Shown here one piece after another: positions 17,191-26,371 of a stretch of 64,000 nucleotides of DNA. Every line of letters starts with the position of its first letter. Position 1 is the stretch's first letter. Made by a program: the position numbers and the translations under genes. Below the pieces are notes generated by a model, which was given only the letters and a program-made list of their open reading frames with translations, was not told the DNA's origin and made no database searches. Origin of the DNA: Caulobacter segnis (GTDB lineage Bacteria; Pseudomonadota; Alphaproteobacteria; Caulobacterales; Caulobacteraceae); NCBI RefSeq assembly GCF_029543125.1, contig NZ_JARQWW010000004.1, positions 314,501 to 378,500 of the forward strand, in the 5' to 3' direction.

Positions 17191-19392
17191 ATGCGCATCC
17201 ATCTGTTTTCCACCACCGCCGCGCTGATCGCGCTGGCGGGCCCGACACTGGCCGAGGAGCAGGTTCAGCTCGCGGCCTCCACGGTCGAGGGCGTCACCGT
17301 CCTGGCCACCCGCACCGAAAAGTCGACCGACGAGGTCCCGGCCAAGGTCACGGTGATCGACGCCAAGCAGATCGAGGACAACCTCGTCACCGACATCAAG
17401 GACCTGATCCGCTTCGAGCCGGGCGTGTCGGTTCGCAACAGCCCCGCCCGCTTCACCACCGCTCTCGCCGCCACGGGCCGTGACGGCAACAGCGGCTTCA
17501 ACATCCGGGGCCTGGAGGGCAACCGCGTCCTCATCCAGACCGACGGCGTGCGTCAGCCCGACGCCTATTCGTTCGGCGCCCAGACCGTGGGCCGCGGCGA
17601 CTATGGCGACCTGGACCTGCTGAAGTCGGTCGAAATCCTGCGCGGCCCGGCCTCGGCCCTTTACGGCTCCGACGGCATGGCCGGCGCGGTCAGCTTCACC
17701 ACCAAGGACCCGGCCGACCTGATCGCCGAAGGCCGCAATGTCGGCGGCCAAGCCAAGCTGGCCTACTCCTCGGCCGACGACAGCTGGGCCAAGGGCGTCG
17801 TCCTGGCCGGCCGCGCCGACCGCTGGTCGGGCATGATCGCCTATACACGCCGCGACGGCAGCGAACAGGAGAACCAGGGGACCAACGAGTCGGCCAACAC
17901 CGACCGCACCGCCCCCAACCCGCAGGACATCGAATCCAACGCCGTCCTCGCCAAGGTCGTGTTCGATCCGCGCGACGGCCATCGCCTGCGCGCCACCTAC
18001 GAGTACTTCGACCGCGAAGTGGTCTCGGACGTGCTGAGCTCGATCGCCAAGCCGCCGCTGGCCGCCACCAGCACCCTGCGCATCGACGGCCTGGACACCA
18101 CCGAACGCAACCGCTTCGGCCTGGACTACCGCTACGAAGCCGACGCCGGCGCGATCCGCCACGCCTTCGTCACGGCCTACTACCAGGACGCCACCACCCG
18201 TCAGTTCACCTTCGAGGACCGCAACACCTCGCCGGACCGCACGCGTGACGTGACCTTCGACAACGAGGTTCTGGGCGTGTCCTTCGACCTGCGCAGCGAG
18301 TTCAGCCTCGGCGGTCTGTCGCATCGCCTGGTCTATGGCGGCGACGTGTCCAAGACCCGCCAGGAAGGCATCCGCGACGGCACGATCCCCCCGGCCGGCG
18401 AGACCTTCCCCGCCCGCGCCTTCCCGAACACCGACTACACCCTGGCCGGCTTCTTCGTGCAGGACGAGATCGAGACCATGGACGGCCGCCTGGTCCTGTA
18501 CCCGGCCCTGCGTTTCGACTGGTACGAACTGGAGCCCAAGCGCGACGCGCTCTATGGCGCGGCCAACCTGGCGGCCAAGCAGAGCGATGAGCGCGTCTCG
18601 CCGAAGTTCGGCGCCACCTTCAAGGCGACCGATACGGTCAGCTTCTTCGTGACCGCCGGCGCGGGCTTCAAGGCCCCCGCCCCGTCGCAGGTGAACAACG
18701 CCTTCTCCAACCCGCTGCAGAACTACACCTCGATCCCGAACCCGGACCTGAAGCCGGAGACGAGCGAGAACTACGAGGCAGGCGTCCGCTTCAAAACCGA
18801 GCGCTTCTTCGCCGAGGTCACCGCCTTCACCGGCGAGTACAAGGACTTCATCAGCCAGGTGCAGGTGCGCGGCAGCTTCACCGCCGCCGATCCCGCCGTG
18901 TACCAGTACGTGAACCTCGGCAAGGTCGAGATCAGCGGGATCGAGGGCCGCTTCCGCGCCAATCTCGGCAAGGGCTTCGGCTTGAACGCCGCCGCCTCCT
19001 ACGCCGACGGCGAGTCGACCTCCAACGGCGTGAAGGCGCCGCTGGACAGCATCGACCCGGTGAAGGTCGTCACCGGCCTTACCTGGCGCGACGCCCAGAA
19101 CCGTTTCGGCGGCCAGCTCATCGCCACATACTCGGCCGGCAAGAAGGCCAACGACATCGGCACGGTCTGCACCGGCGGCTGCTTCACGCCGCCGGCCTTC
19201 GCGCTTCTCGACGCCACGGCGTTCTGGAACGTGACCGACTACGCCACCCTGCGGGCCGGCGTGTTCAACATCACCGACGAGAAGTACTGGTGGTGGGGCG
19301 ACGCCCGCGGTCTCGCCAACAGCAGCATCATCCGCGACGCCTACACCCAGCCGGGCCGCAACGCCTCGGTCTCCCTGACCCTGCGCTACTGA
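17191..19392 (+). CDS. TonB-dependent heme/hemoglobin-type receptor
   Basis: A 733-residue outer-membrane receptor. A signal peptide (about residues 1-21) precedes a plug domain with the TonB-box-like VEGVTVLATR. The plug carries NIRGLEGNRVLIQTDGVRQPDAYSFG across several segments, ending in EILRGPASALYGSDGMAGAVSF. This pattern is typical of the heme/hemoglobin receptor branch (HutA/HmuR-like). A 22-strand barrel follows, ending in an aromatic SLTLRY. It would import heme or an iron-bearing ligand using TonB energy. GGGGGA precedes the ATG. The DUF6607 gene follows after 11 bases. A Fur-like sequence upstream fits iron repression. The exact ligand is not proven. Confidence 0.88.
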   Translation: MRIHLFSTTAALIALAGPTLAEEQVQLAASTVEGVTVLATRTEKSTDEVPAKVTVIDAKQIEDNLVTDIKDLIRFEPGVSVRNSPARFTTALAATGRDGNSGFNIRGLEGNRVLIQTDGVRQPDAYSFGAQTVGRGDYGDLDLLKSVEILRGPASALYGSDGMAGAVSFTTKDPADLIAEGRNVGGQAKLAYSSADDSWAKGVVLAGRADRWSGMIAYTRRDGSEQENQGTNESANTDRTAPNPQDIESNAVLAKVVFDPRDGHRLRATYEYFDREVVSDVLSSIAKPPLAATSTLRIDGLDTTERNRFGLDYRYEADAGAIRHAFVTAYYQDATTRQFTFEDRNTSPDRTRDVTFDNEVLGVSFDLRSEFSLGGLSHRLVYGGDVSKTRQEGIRDGTIPPAGETFPARAFPNTDYTLAGFFVQDEIETMDGRLVLYPALRFDWYELEPKRDALYGAANLAAKQSDERVSPKFGATFKATDTVSFFVTAGAGFKAPAPSQVNNAFSNPLQNYTSIPNPDLKPETSENYEAGVRFKTERFFAEVTAFTGEYKDFISQVQVRGSFTAADPAVYQYVNLGKVEISGIEGRFRANLGKGFGLNAAASYADGESTSNGVKAPLDSIDPVKVVTGLTWRDAQNRFGGQLIATYSAGKKANDIGTVCTGGCFTPPAFALLDATAFWNVTDYATLRAGVFNITDEKYWWWGDARGLANSSIIRDAYTQPGRNASVSLTLRY

Positions 19393-19403
19393 GGATAAGG
19401 AAC

Positions 19404-20381
19404 ATGACGAAGATCAACCTCACCCGCCGCGCGGCCCTGACCCTGGGCTCCCTGAGCGCGGTCGCCGCTCCCGCCCTGCTGCAGGCCGGCCCGGCCGCCG
19501 CCCGCGCTTTGCGCGGCGCGGCCTATGAGGCCGACCGCAAGGCCATCCTGACCATGGCGGGCGACTATCACGTGCAGTTCGACTTCCGCGAGACCGTCCC
19601 CTTCCTCGACGAGTACAACCCGATCGACCAGAAGATCAGCGGCGGCGACGAGATGGTCCGCGTGATCGAGGACAACGACAAGCGCATCGCCCTGCAGCAC
19701 ACCCTGGTGATGACCATGGACGGCAAGTCCTTCGTCATCAAACACTGGCGCCAGGACTGGACCTACGAGCCGGCGACGGTGCTGGTCTATGCCGGAGATG
19801 GCGCCTGGAAGCTGGAGGAGGTGCCGGCCGCCCAGCGCGCCGGCGCCTGGTCGCAGACCGTGTGGCAGACCGACGACTCTCCGCGCTACGGCGGCGTCGG
19901 CAAGTGGGCGCACGATCTTGGCGTCTCGCGCTGGACCAGCGGCGACACCTGGCGTCCGCTCGCCCGCCGCGACGCGGTGCGCAAGCCGCCCTACGACCGC
20001 TATCTCGGGATCAACCGTCACGCCCTGACGCCCTCGGGCTGGGTGCATGAGCAGGACAACGCCAAGGTCGGACCCAAGAACGGCCAACTGGCGACCTTCG
20101 TCCATGAGATCGTCCTGAACACCTACGACAAGGACAAGAAGTTCAACGCCGGCCCGGGCGAGGCCTACTGGGCCGCCACCAACGACTACTGGGCCAATGT
20201 CCGCGGCTTCTGGGACGAAGCCGTCGCGCGCGGCAAGGGCGTGAAGGTGCCGGAGGAAGCCAACAACGGCTCGATCACCGGTCCCAAGCTGATGGGCTGG
20301 GCCCAGGACATCGCCGACGGCAAGTCCGACACCGCCAAGGCCACGGCCCAGGCCAAGGCCCTGATCGGCAGCCTCGGCTGA
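19404..20381 (+). CDS. DUF6607 family exported protein
   Basis: A 325-residue protein recognised as DUF6607-like. MTKINLTRRAALTLGSLSA is a twin-arginine signal, with likely cleavage after AAARA, so it should be periplasmic or surface linked. The mature part has a lipocalin-like strand pattern (YHVQFDFRETVPFLDEY, VIKHWRQDWTYEPA), then PPYDRYLGINRHALTPSGWVHEQDN across adjacent blocks. It follows the TonB receptor by 11 bases with a GAGGATAAGG ribosome site. Proteins of this family are often seen beside heme-type receptors, so a role in ligand handling is plausible, but no activity is known to me. Confidence 0.75.
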   Translation: MTKINLTRRAALTLGSLSAVAAPALLQAGPAAARALRGAAYEADRKAILTMAGDYHVQFDFRETVPFLDEYNPIDQKISGGDEMVRVIEDNDKRIALQHTLVMTMDGKSFVIKHWRQDWTYEPATVLVYAGDGAWKLEEVPAAQRAGAWSQTVWQTDDSPRYGGVGKWAHDLGVSRWTSGDTWRPLARRDAVRKPPYDRYLGINRHALTPSGWVHEQDNAKVGPKNGQLATFVHEIVLNTYDKDKKFNAGPGEAYWAATNDYWANVRGFWDEAVARGKGVKVPEEANNGSITGPKLMGWAQDIADGKSDTAKATAQAKALIGSLG

Positions 20382-20389
20382 GACGAAGG

Positions 20390-20472
20390 TCCTCCCCCTC
20401 TGGGGGAGGTGTCCTGAAAGGACGGAGGGAGCCTGCTGAGTCAGCAAGACCCCTCCCCCGACAGGGAGGATT
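20390..20472. repeat. Caulobacteraceae-type intergenic hairpin repeat, copy 2
   Basis: A shorter copy (about 83 bases) of the element at 13222-13326, with the same left arm, the same central TGCTGA-G-TCAGCA and the GGGAGGATTTTAAG right end. It fills the gap between the convergent DUF6607 and cckA genes and touches the cckA stop codon, so it may serve as a bidirectional terminator. Confidence 0.8.
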
Positions 20473-22557
20473 TTAAGCCGCCTGAAGCTGCTGCTTCACC
20501 CGCTCGGCCAGGACCTTGATGTCCAGGGGCTTGGGCAGGAAGGTCACGCCCGTCTCGCCTTCCAGCAAGTCGGAGAATTCCGCCTCGGCGTAGCCGGAGA
20601 TGAACATCACGGGCGCGGTTCCCAGATAGCCCCTTGCCTTCTTCAGCAGGGTCGGGCCGTCCATTCCCGGCATGATCACGTCGGAGATCAACAGGTCGAT
20701 GGAGCCGGCGTTCTCCTCCGCCAGAACCAGAGCCTCCTCGCCGTCGGCGGCCTCGATCACCTCGTAGCCCCGGGCGCGGAGCAGTCGGGCGGCGACGCCG
20801 CGCACGGCGTCCTCGTCCTCCACGAACAGGATGCGGCCGGCGCCGGACAGGTCGCGGGCGATGGTGCGGGTCTTCACCGGCTCCACGGTCGGCGGGGTGA
20901 TCACGTCAGGGGCGTGGAACACCGGCAGGAAGATGCGGAAGGCCGCGCCCGAGCCGGCCTTGGACTCCACGTGGATCCAGCCGTCCGATTGCTTGACGAT
21001 GCCATAGACGGTGGCCAGGCCCAGCCCGGTCCCCTCGCCCACCGGCTTGGTCGTGAAGAACGGGTCGAAGATCTTGCCCATCACCTCGCGCGGAATGCCG
21101 GGGCCGTCGTCCGAAACCTCGATCAGGGCCAACTCCGCCGGCGGGCCATTGTAGCCGAGCTTGACCGCCTCGGCGTGACCCAGGCGAGCGGTGCGGATCT
21201 TGACCATGCCGCCGCCCTTGGCCGCGCGAACGGCGTCACGGGCGTTCACTGCCAGGTTCATGACCGCGGTCTCAAGCTGGCTCTTGTCGGCGCGGACCTT
21301 GGGCAGGTCGCGGCCGTAGTCGGTGACCAGCTTGACGTCTTCGCGCAGCAGGCGGCGCAGCAGCACCTCGAACTCGCTGATCAGCTCGCCCAGGTCCAGG
21401 GTCTCGCGCTGGACCGTCTGCTTGCGCGAGAAGGCCAGCAGCTTGCGCACCAGATCGGCGGCCCGCACGCCAGTCTGGCGGATCTCGTTCAGGCCTTCGT
21501 AGGACGGGTCGCCCACCGGGTGACGATGCAGCAGTTCGTCCAGGCGAAGCTGGATGGCGGTCAGCAGGTTGTTGAAGTCGTGTGCCACGCCCCCGGCGAG
21601 CTGGCCGATAGCCTGCATCTTCTGCGACTGGGCGAGCTGCAGCTCCATCTGCTTCTGCTCGGACACGTCCACCAGATAGGCGGTCAGGCGCGTGCCGATG
21701 CGGGCCAGGTACAGGTGGGCGATGCGGGCGGGATCATGGGCGAGGCGCACCTCGACCGGGCCAGCGCGGCCTTCGGCGACGCCGAGCGCGGCGTCCAGGT
21801 GGCTGTTCTTGTCGATGAGATCGCCGAAGGTGACTCCCTCCACCGCCTTGCCGCCGGTCATGGCGGCGAGCGCGCCGTTGGCCTCCACGATCTTGGCGCC
21901 GAACACGTCCGCGCCTTCCAGCAGGGCGGCGCCGAACGGCGAGGATGCGGCCAGGGTGTCCAGAGCAGCGGGGCCCGCCGGCGCCGGCTCGGCCACGGCG
22001 AACAGATTGGCCGCGGGTTGAAGCGGCGCCGCCTCGGCGGGCAGACGCAGCGGCTCGGCCGCCTGCTCCTGCAGGCGGATCAGGAACCGGCCACGCCCGA
22101 GGGGCGAAACCGATGCCGGCCGATCGACGCCGTCGACGCGCAGGGTGGCGCTGGCCGCCTCGCCGCGACGCGCCTTGACCAGGGCGGTGAACAGGCCGGA
22201 CGCGGCGCCGTTGCGCGGCAGGCGGCGGGATTCGCCCAGGCCCGTGCGCCACGCCAGGTTGGCGCTCAGGATGCGGCCGTCGGGCGCGGCGGTGGCGGCG
22301 GCTTCCGGCAGGGCCTCGAGGAAGGCTTCGCCGTCGATGTCGGCCACCGGCTGGGCCGAACTGCGGAACGCGACCAGGCCCAGGCAGGCGACGCCGATCA
22401 GGCCGGCGAGCAGCAGCAGGCCGGCCAGGGTGGCGGGCCCGGCCTTCATCGCCGGCACGGCGGCGAAACCCACGGCCAGAGCGAAGAACGCCCCGGCCAT
22501 GATCACCAGGGGATCGAAACGCCGTTTGCGCGGCGCGGCTTCGACCTTCTCAGACAT
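20473..22557 (-). CDS. cckA: Hybrid histidine kinase CckA
   Basis: A 694-residue cell-cycle kinase. Two membrane segments (about 14-36 and 42-64) are followed by two PAS-like regions (about 75-165 and 200-300). The kinase core has phosphoacceptor H326 in [14 protein letters not shown]-binding N, G1 and G2 boxes ([28 protein letters not shown]), and a C-terminal receiver with D626 in [11 protein letters not shown]. In Caulobacter, CckA passes phosphate through ChpT to CtrA and CpdR and acts as a phosphatase when it binds cyclic di-GMP. It lies 60 bases downstream of flhB at the end of the flagellar operon, and may have its own promoter in that gap. Confidence 0.95.
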   Translation of the reverse strand: MSEKVEAAPRKRRFDPLVIMAGAFFALAVGFAAVPAMKAGPATLAGLLLLAGLIGVACLGLVAFRSSAQPVADIDGEAFLEALPEAAATAAPDGRILSANLAWRTGLGESRRLPRNGAASGLFTALVKARRGEAASATLRVDGVDRPASVSPLGRGRFLIRLQEQAAEPLRLPAEAAPLQPAANLFAVAEPAPAGPAALDTLAASSPFGAALLEGADVFGAKIVEANGALAAMTGGKAVEGVTFGDLIDKNSHLDAALGVAEGRAGPVEVRLAHDPARIAHLYLARIGTRLTAYLVDVSEQKQMELQLAQSQKMQAIGQLAGGVAHDFNNLLTAIQLRLDELLHRHPVGDPSYEGLNEIRQTGVRAADLVRKLLAFSRKQTVQRETLDLGELISEFEVLLRRLLREDVKLVTDYGRDLPKVRADKSQLETAVMNLAVNARDAVRAAKGGGMVKIRTARLGHAEAVKLGYNGPPAELALIEVSDDGPGIPREVMGKIFDPFFTTKPVGEGTGLGLATVYGIVKQSDGWIHVESKAGSGAAFRIFLPVFHAPDVITPPTVEPVKTRTIARDLSGAGRILFVEDEDAVRGVAARLLRARGYEVIEAADGEEALVLAEENAGSIDLLISDVIMPGMDGPTLLKKARGYLGTAPVMFISGYAEAEFSDLLEGETGVTFLPKPLDIKVLAERVKQQLQAA

Positions 22558-22617
22558 GGGGCCGTTTCCTGAAATCCTGAGCCGAATCAGTCATGTGACA
22601 ATCAACAGGATACGCCT

Positions 22618-23697
22618 TTAGAGCGGACGCGCGCGCTGCCCGCTCTTCTTGCCCTTGTTGAGGATGAAGCTGATGATCTTGGCCACCGCCTCAAAGTGCT
22701 GCTGCGGGATCTCGTCGTCCACCTCGACGCTGGCGTAGAGCGAGCGGGCCAGGGGCGGATCCTCCACCACCGTGACGCCGTGCTCCTCGGCCACGCCGCG
22801 GATTTTCAGGGCCAGCTCGTCCACCCCCTTGGCCACGCAGACCGGCGCCGCCGTCTCGCCCGGCTCGTAGCGGAGGGCCACGGCGTAGTGGGTCGGGTTC
22901 ATGACCACCACCGTCGCCTTGGGGACGTTCTGCATCATCCGCCGCCGCGACTGCTGCATGCGGATCTGGCGCTGGCGCGCCTTGACGTGTGGATCCCCGT
23001 CCGTCTGCTTGTGCTCTTCCTTCACCTCTTCCTTGGACATCCGCATGCGCTGGGCGAAACGGATGCGCTGGAAGAACCAGTCGAAGGCGGCGGTGGCGAC
23101 CAGCAGGATCAGCACGGCCCAGATCAGCGACTTCAGCAGCTTGATCGCCAACGGCATCATGGCCGAGGGCGACATCCAGGCCAGGTTCTGAAGCTCCGGG
23201 ATGTGCGGACGGACGGTCACCCAGGCGACCACCGCCGTGACCACCAGCTTGACGAAGGTCTTGGCGAACTGGACCAGACCGTCCGGCCCATAGATCCGCT
23301 TGAAGGCCGACAGCGGGTTCAGCTTCTTGAAGTCCGGCTTCAGCTTCTCCGGCGTGAAGAGAATGCCGCTCTGGAACAGATGGCTGCAGGCGCCGGCGAG
23401 GGCCGCGACCATGGTCACGGTGGCGATCATGGGCAGGGCGGCGCGGACCGCCTGAAGGCCCACCTCCATGACGCCCGCCTCGTCCATCGGAAACTCGTTC
23501 GGATGGGCGACGAAAGGCAGCAGGTCGTTCATCAGCCGCTGGGCGAAGAAGCCGCCCATGGACATCAGCACCGCCACCCCGCCGACCAGAGTGGCCAGCT
23601 GCGAGACATCCTGGGATTTCGGGACGTCGCCCTTCTCGCGCGCCTGCGAGAGTTTTCGTGGGGTTGCTTCTTCTGTCTTGTCCTCCGAGTCCGCCAT
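22618..23697 (-). CDS. flhB: Flagellar export gate protein FlhB
   Basis: A 359-residue FlhB, an inner-membrane part of the flagellar type III export apparatus that switches export specificity from rod/hook to filament proteins. The N-terminus is basic and charged (DKTEEATPRKLSQAREKGDVPKS), four membrane segments follow, and the cytoplasmic domain holds the autocleavage site N267-P268-T269-H270. The length is typical. It follows fliR after nine bases in one operon. The Lys/Gly-rich tail ends GKKSGQRARPL. Confidence 0.97.
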   Translation of the reverse strand: MADSEDKTEEATPRKLSQAREKGDVPKSQDVSQLATLVGGVAVLMSMGGFFAQRLMNDLLPFVAHPNEFPMDEAGVMEVGLQAVRAALPMIATVTMVAALAGACSHLFQSGILFTPEKLKPDFKKLNPLSAFKRIYGPDGLVQFAKTFVKLVVTAVVAWVTVRPHIPELQNLAWMSPSAMMPLAIKLLKSLIWAVLILLVATAAFDWFFQRIRFAQRMRMSKEEVKEEHKQTDGDPHVKARQRQIRMQQSRRRMMQNVPKATVVVMNPTHYAVALRYEPGETAAPVCVAKGVDELALKIRGVAEEHGVTVVEDPPLARSLYASVEVDDEIPQQHFEAVAKIISFILNKGKKSGQRARPL

Positions 23698-23706
23698 CGC
23701 CCGCCC

Positions 23707-24462
23707 CTAGTTGAAGACGCGGAGCAGGGCGCGATAGCGGTCGGCCCAGACGATGCCGATGATCCCAAGCCCCAGGGCAAGGATCGACAGGCCCATGAGG
23801 ACGCTGAGCGGCGAGGTGACGAAGAAGATCTGGAACTGCGGCATCACCCGGCTGATCAGGCCGACGGAGACGTTGAGCACCAGGGAGAAGACGATGATCG
23901 GCGCCGCCAGCTGAACCCCCAGGGCGAAGGCGTCCGCCACCGTGCGGATCATCAGGGTGACGCCGTCGTTCACGTCCACCGGCTGGGTGAACGGGAACAG
24001 GGCGTAGGAACGCACGATCGCGCCCAGGAACAGGTGATGCAGGTCGGTGGTCATGATGATCATGACCCCTAGCAGGCTCAGGAAGCTGCTGAGCGCATTG
24101 CCGTTGGCGCCCTGGGCCGGATCCACCGTCTGGGCGAAGGAGAGCGTGGTCTGGATGGCGATGATCTCGCCCGCCACGTTCAGGGCGGCGGTCAGGGCGC
24201 GCAGGATGCCGCCGATCATCAGGCCGACCAGAACCTCCTTGATCACCGCGCCGCCCATCTCGCCCACGGTTCCGGGCGGCGAGCCCACATTGCCCGCCAC
24301 GATGGGCGCGATCAGCAGGGCCATGAGAAAGGCGAAGGACAGGCGGATGCGCGGCGGCACCGCGTCGTCGCCGAAGCCGGGGATCAGCATGACCATCGCC
24401 CCCAGCCGGGCGAACACCAGACCGCCGGCCCAGACCTGTGCAGCGGTCGCGTAGTACTCCAC
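23707..24462 (-). CDS. fliR: Flagellar export gate protein FliR
   Basis: A 251-residue integral membrane protein of the flagellar export gate, with about six hydrophobic segments, including VFARLGAMVMLIPGFGDDAVPPRIRLSFAF over its first half, a block typical of FliR/SctT. It starts with GTG, and AGGATGTAGG-type sequence across the fliQ stop provides the ribosome site. With FliP and FliQ it forms the helical core complex through which rod, hook and filament subunits pass. It lies six bases after fliQ and nine before flhB. Confidence 0.95.
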   Translation of the reverse strand: MEYYATAAQVWAGGLVFARLGAMVMLIPGFGDDAVPPRIRLSFAFLMALLIAPIVAGNVGSPPGTVGEMGGAVIKEVLVGLMIGGILRALTAALNVAGEIIAIQTTLSFAQTVDPAQGANGNALSSFLSLLGVMIIMTTDLHHLFLGAIVRSYALFPFTQPVDVNDGVTLMIRTVADAFALGVQLAAPIIVFSLVLNVSVGLISRVMPQFQIFFVTSPLSVLMGLSILALGLGIIGIVWADRYRALLRVFN

Positions 24463-24468
24463 CGCCGC

Positions 24469-24732
24469 CTACATCCCGGCGATGCGCGCGGCGATCTGGC
24501 GCATGAAGCCCGACATCAGGGCTCCCATCAGCGGCAGGGCCAGCAGCAGGGTGATGAAGACGGCGACGATCTTGGGCGCGAAGACCAGGGTGGCCTCCTG
24601 GATCTGGGTCAGGGCCTGCAGCAGGCCGATGCCGACGCCGACCACCAGCCCGACGATCAGGGCCGGCGCGCAGAGCTGCAGCGTCAGCCAGATGGCGTCA
24701 CGGCCGATATCGATGACTTCGGCGCCGGTCAT
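24469..24732 (-). CDS. fliQ: Flagellar export gate protein FliQ
   Basis: An 87-residue protein with two membrane helices (about 15-40 and 50-72) and the LLQALTQIQEATL loop that is highly typical of FliQ/SctS. It is part of the export gate with FliP and FliR. I chose the ATG at 24732, with GAGG seven bases upstream, over an in-frame GTG four codons earlier, because the family length is 87-89 residues. It starts 57 bases after fliE. Confidence 0.93.
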   Translation of the reverse strand: MTGAEVIDIGRDAIWLTLQLCAPALIVGLVVGVGIGLLQALTQIQEATLVFAPKIVAVFITLLLALPLMGALMSGFMRQIAARIAGM

Positions 24733-24789
24733 GGCGGGCCTCACGCAAACTTCGTCGGCTGATTTTCTTAGAGAGAGTCGGCGCCGCCG

Positions 24790-25110
24790 TCAGATCGGCA
24801 TGCGCATGATCTCCTGATAGGCGCTGATCACCTGGTCGCGGACGGCCATGACCGTCTCCAGGCTGGCTTCGGCGGAGGAGATCGCCGTGACCACGTCCAG
24901 CAGGTCGGCCTTGCCGGCGGCCTGCTTGGCGATCTGGCTTTCGGCGGCGCGCGAGGTCTGCACCGCATCGCCCATCACCGACTCCAGCATGTCGCCGAAG
25001 GTCTTCTGGCGGGTGTTGGACAGGCTGGCGACGCCGTCCGACAGGCTGCCGATCGGAGAAATGCCCTGGGTGCTGGCGTAGGCCTTGGCGGCGCTGAGCG
25101 GAGTGATCAT
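24790..25110 (-). CDS. fliE: Flagellar hook-basal body protein FliE
   Basis: A 106-residue FliE, the first rod-side component assembled, linking the MS ring and the export gate with the rod. The C-terminal half has [30 protein letters not shown] across its last 31 residues, which is the conserved FliE signature. The length matches the family. It follows flgC by nine bases. Confidence 0.94.
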   Translation of the reverse strand: MITPLSAAKAYASTQGISPIGSLSDGVASLSNTRQKTFGDMLESVMGDAVQTSRAAESQIAKQAAGKADLLDVVTAISSAEASLETVMAVRDQVISAYQEIMRMPI

Positions 25111-25119
25111 CGGTCAGGC

Positions 25120-25539
25120 CTACCGCTTCAGGATTTCGAGGGTCTTGGTGTCGAGCGCGCGGGCCGTCTCGATGACGTTCAGGTTCGCCTCGTAGGCGCG
25201 CTGGGCGGCCCGCATGTCGAGGGATTCTAGCAGGGTCTCGACGTTGGGCATCTTCACGTAGCCGGTGGCGTCGGCGCCCGGATGGCCCGGGTTGTACTCC
25301 TGCTTGAAAGCCTTCTGATCGGGCTCGACCCGCGCCAGACGCACCCCTTCCCCGCCGCCGACCGCGTGCGGTTCGAAGATCGGGTTCTGGCGGCGGTAGG
25401 GATCGCCGCCTGGCGTGCGGGCGGTGGAGTCGGCGTTGGCGATGTTCTCCGCGATGATCCGCATGCGCGCCTGCTGGGCGCGAAGCGCCGAGGCGGCGAC
25501 GATCTGCGAGGTCGCGGTCTGGGAGTTGATCTGGGGCAT
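25120..25539 (-). CDS. flgC: Flagellar proximal rod protein FlgC
   Basis: A 139-residue proximal rod protein. The N-terminal helix contains the rod/hook signature ALRAQQARMRIIAENIANADS, and the C-terminus carries MRAAQRAYEANLNVIETARAL with NPDHPD-type text replaced by NPGHPGADATGYV. It polymerises in the periplasm with FlgB and FlgF as the rod. It lies 17 bases downstream of flgB. The length is typical. Confidence 0.95.
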   Translation of the reverse strand: MPQINSQTATSQIVAASALRAQQARMRIIAENIANADSTARTPGGDPYRRQNPIFEPHAVGGGEGVRLARVEPDQKAFKQEYNPGHPGADATGYVKMPNVETLLESLDMRAAQRAYEANLNVIETARALDTKTLEILKR

Positions 25540-25556
25540 CTAGCGCTCCGGCGTCG

Positions 25557-25979
25557 TTACCGCGGTTTCTGGGCGGCCATTCGAAGCAGCCCAAGCGACT
25601 TCTGGTAGAAGCCGATGGCCGCGTCGTAGTTCATCTTGGCGTCCGCCATCTTCAGCATCTGGTCTTCGAGCGAGACCGCGTTGCCGTCGAGGGTGATGTC
25701 CGAGTCGGGCGCTTCCTGCGGCCGCAGCTCACGTTGCTGCGCCGAGATCTGCCGCTTGGGCGGAGACAGGTGCATGGCCGAGGTGTGGGTGGTCGACACC
25801 GCCGGCCGCATGCCGTTGGGGCCCAACGCCGCCTCGAAGGTGAAACCCCGGAGATCCTTGGGCTTGAACCCCGGCGTGTCGGAATTCGCGACGTTCTCCG
25901 CGATCACACGCTCGCGCTGGCCCAGATAGCCGAGCCGGCTTTTGAGCATCGCGAAGAGAGGAATCTCGTTGGGGTTCAT
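25557..25979 (-). CDS. flgB: Flagellar proximal rod protein FlgB
   Basis: A 140-residue rod protein, first gene of the minus-strand operon flgB-flgC-fliE-fliQ-fliR-flhB. It has RVIAENVANSDTPGFKPKDL, the typical N-terminal rod motif, and a C-terminal helix ending DAAIGFYQKSLGLLRMAAQ. The promoter region is shared with the divergent fliO-fliP pair and holds a perfect CtrA-type box 26 bases upstream of the start, as expected for an early (class II) flagellar operon. Confidence 0.95.
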   Translation of the reverse strand: MNPNEIPLFAMLKSRLGYLGQRERVIAENVANSDTPGFKPKDLRGFTFEAALGPNGMRPAVSTTHTSAMHLSPPKRQISAQQRELRPQEAPDSDITLDGNAVSLEDQMLKMADAKMNYDAAIGFYQKSLGLLRMAAQKPR

Positions 25980-26004
25980 GATTCCAAAAGGTGAAAGAAC
26001 AAGG

Positions 26005-26019
26005 TTAACGACGCATTAA
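26005..26019. promoter_or_regulatory. CtrA-type box TTAA-N7-TTAA between flgB and fliO
   Basis: TTAA-CGACGCA-TTAA is an exact match to the binding site of the cell-cycle regulator CtrA and both halves continue with C. In this GC-rich DNA a chance match is very rare. It lies 26 bases before flgB and 62 before fliO, so one bound CtrA dimer could control both divergent flagellar operons. Confidence 0.8.
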
Positions 26020-26080
26020 CCACGTCGGTCCGCTCCCCTCCCCATCGCCTGACAGCCCCGACTCGGCGCATGGAGCGGAC

Positions 26081-26371
26081 ATGGGATTTGTCGACTTCAT
26101 CCGCGCCATCGCGGCCCTGGGACTGACGCTTGGCCTGATCGGCCTGGCGGCCTGGGCCATGCGCAAATACGGCCCGGAATGGATGCTGAAGATCCAGATG
26201 GAGAAGAAGCAGCGCCGCATGACGCTGGTGGAGACCCTGCCCCTCGATCCGACCCGCCGCCTGGTGCTGGTCCGGCTCGATGGCGAGGAGCGCCTGATCA
26301 TGATCGGTGAAGGCCGTCTGCTGGCCACCCAGCCGGCGCCGCCGGAACCTTTGCCGGAGACGCAAGCGTGA
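26081..26371 (+). CDS. fliO: Flagellar biosynthetic protein FliO
   Basis: A 96-residue protein with one membrane helix near residues 8-28 and a cytoplasmic basic part with RRMTLVETLPLDPTRRLVLVRLDGEERLIMIG, spread over residues 44-77, the usual FliO pattern. FliO helps assemble the FliP ring. Its TGA stop overlaps the GTG start of fliP, so the two genes are translationally coupled. The ribosome site is GGAGCGG before the ATG. Confidence 0.88.
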   Translation: MGFVDFIRAIAALGLTLGLIGLAAWAMRKYGPEWMLKIQMEKKQRRMTLVETLPLDPTRRLVLVRLDGEERLIMIGEGRLLATQPAPPEPLPETQA

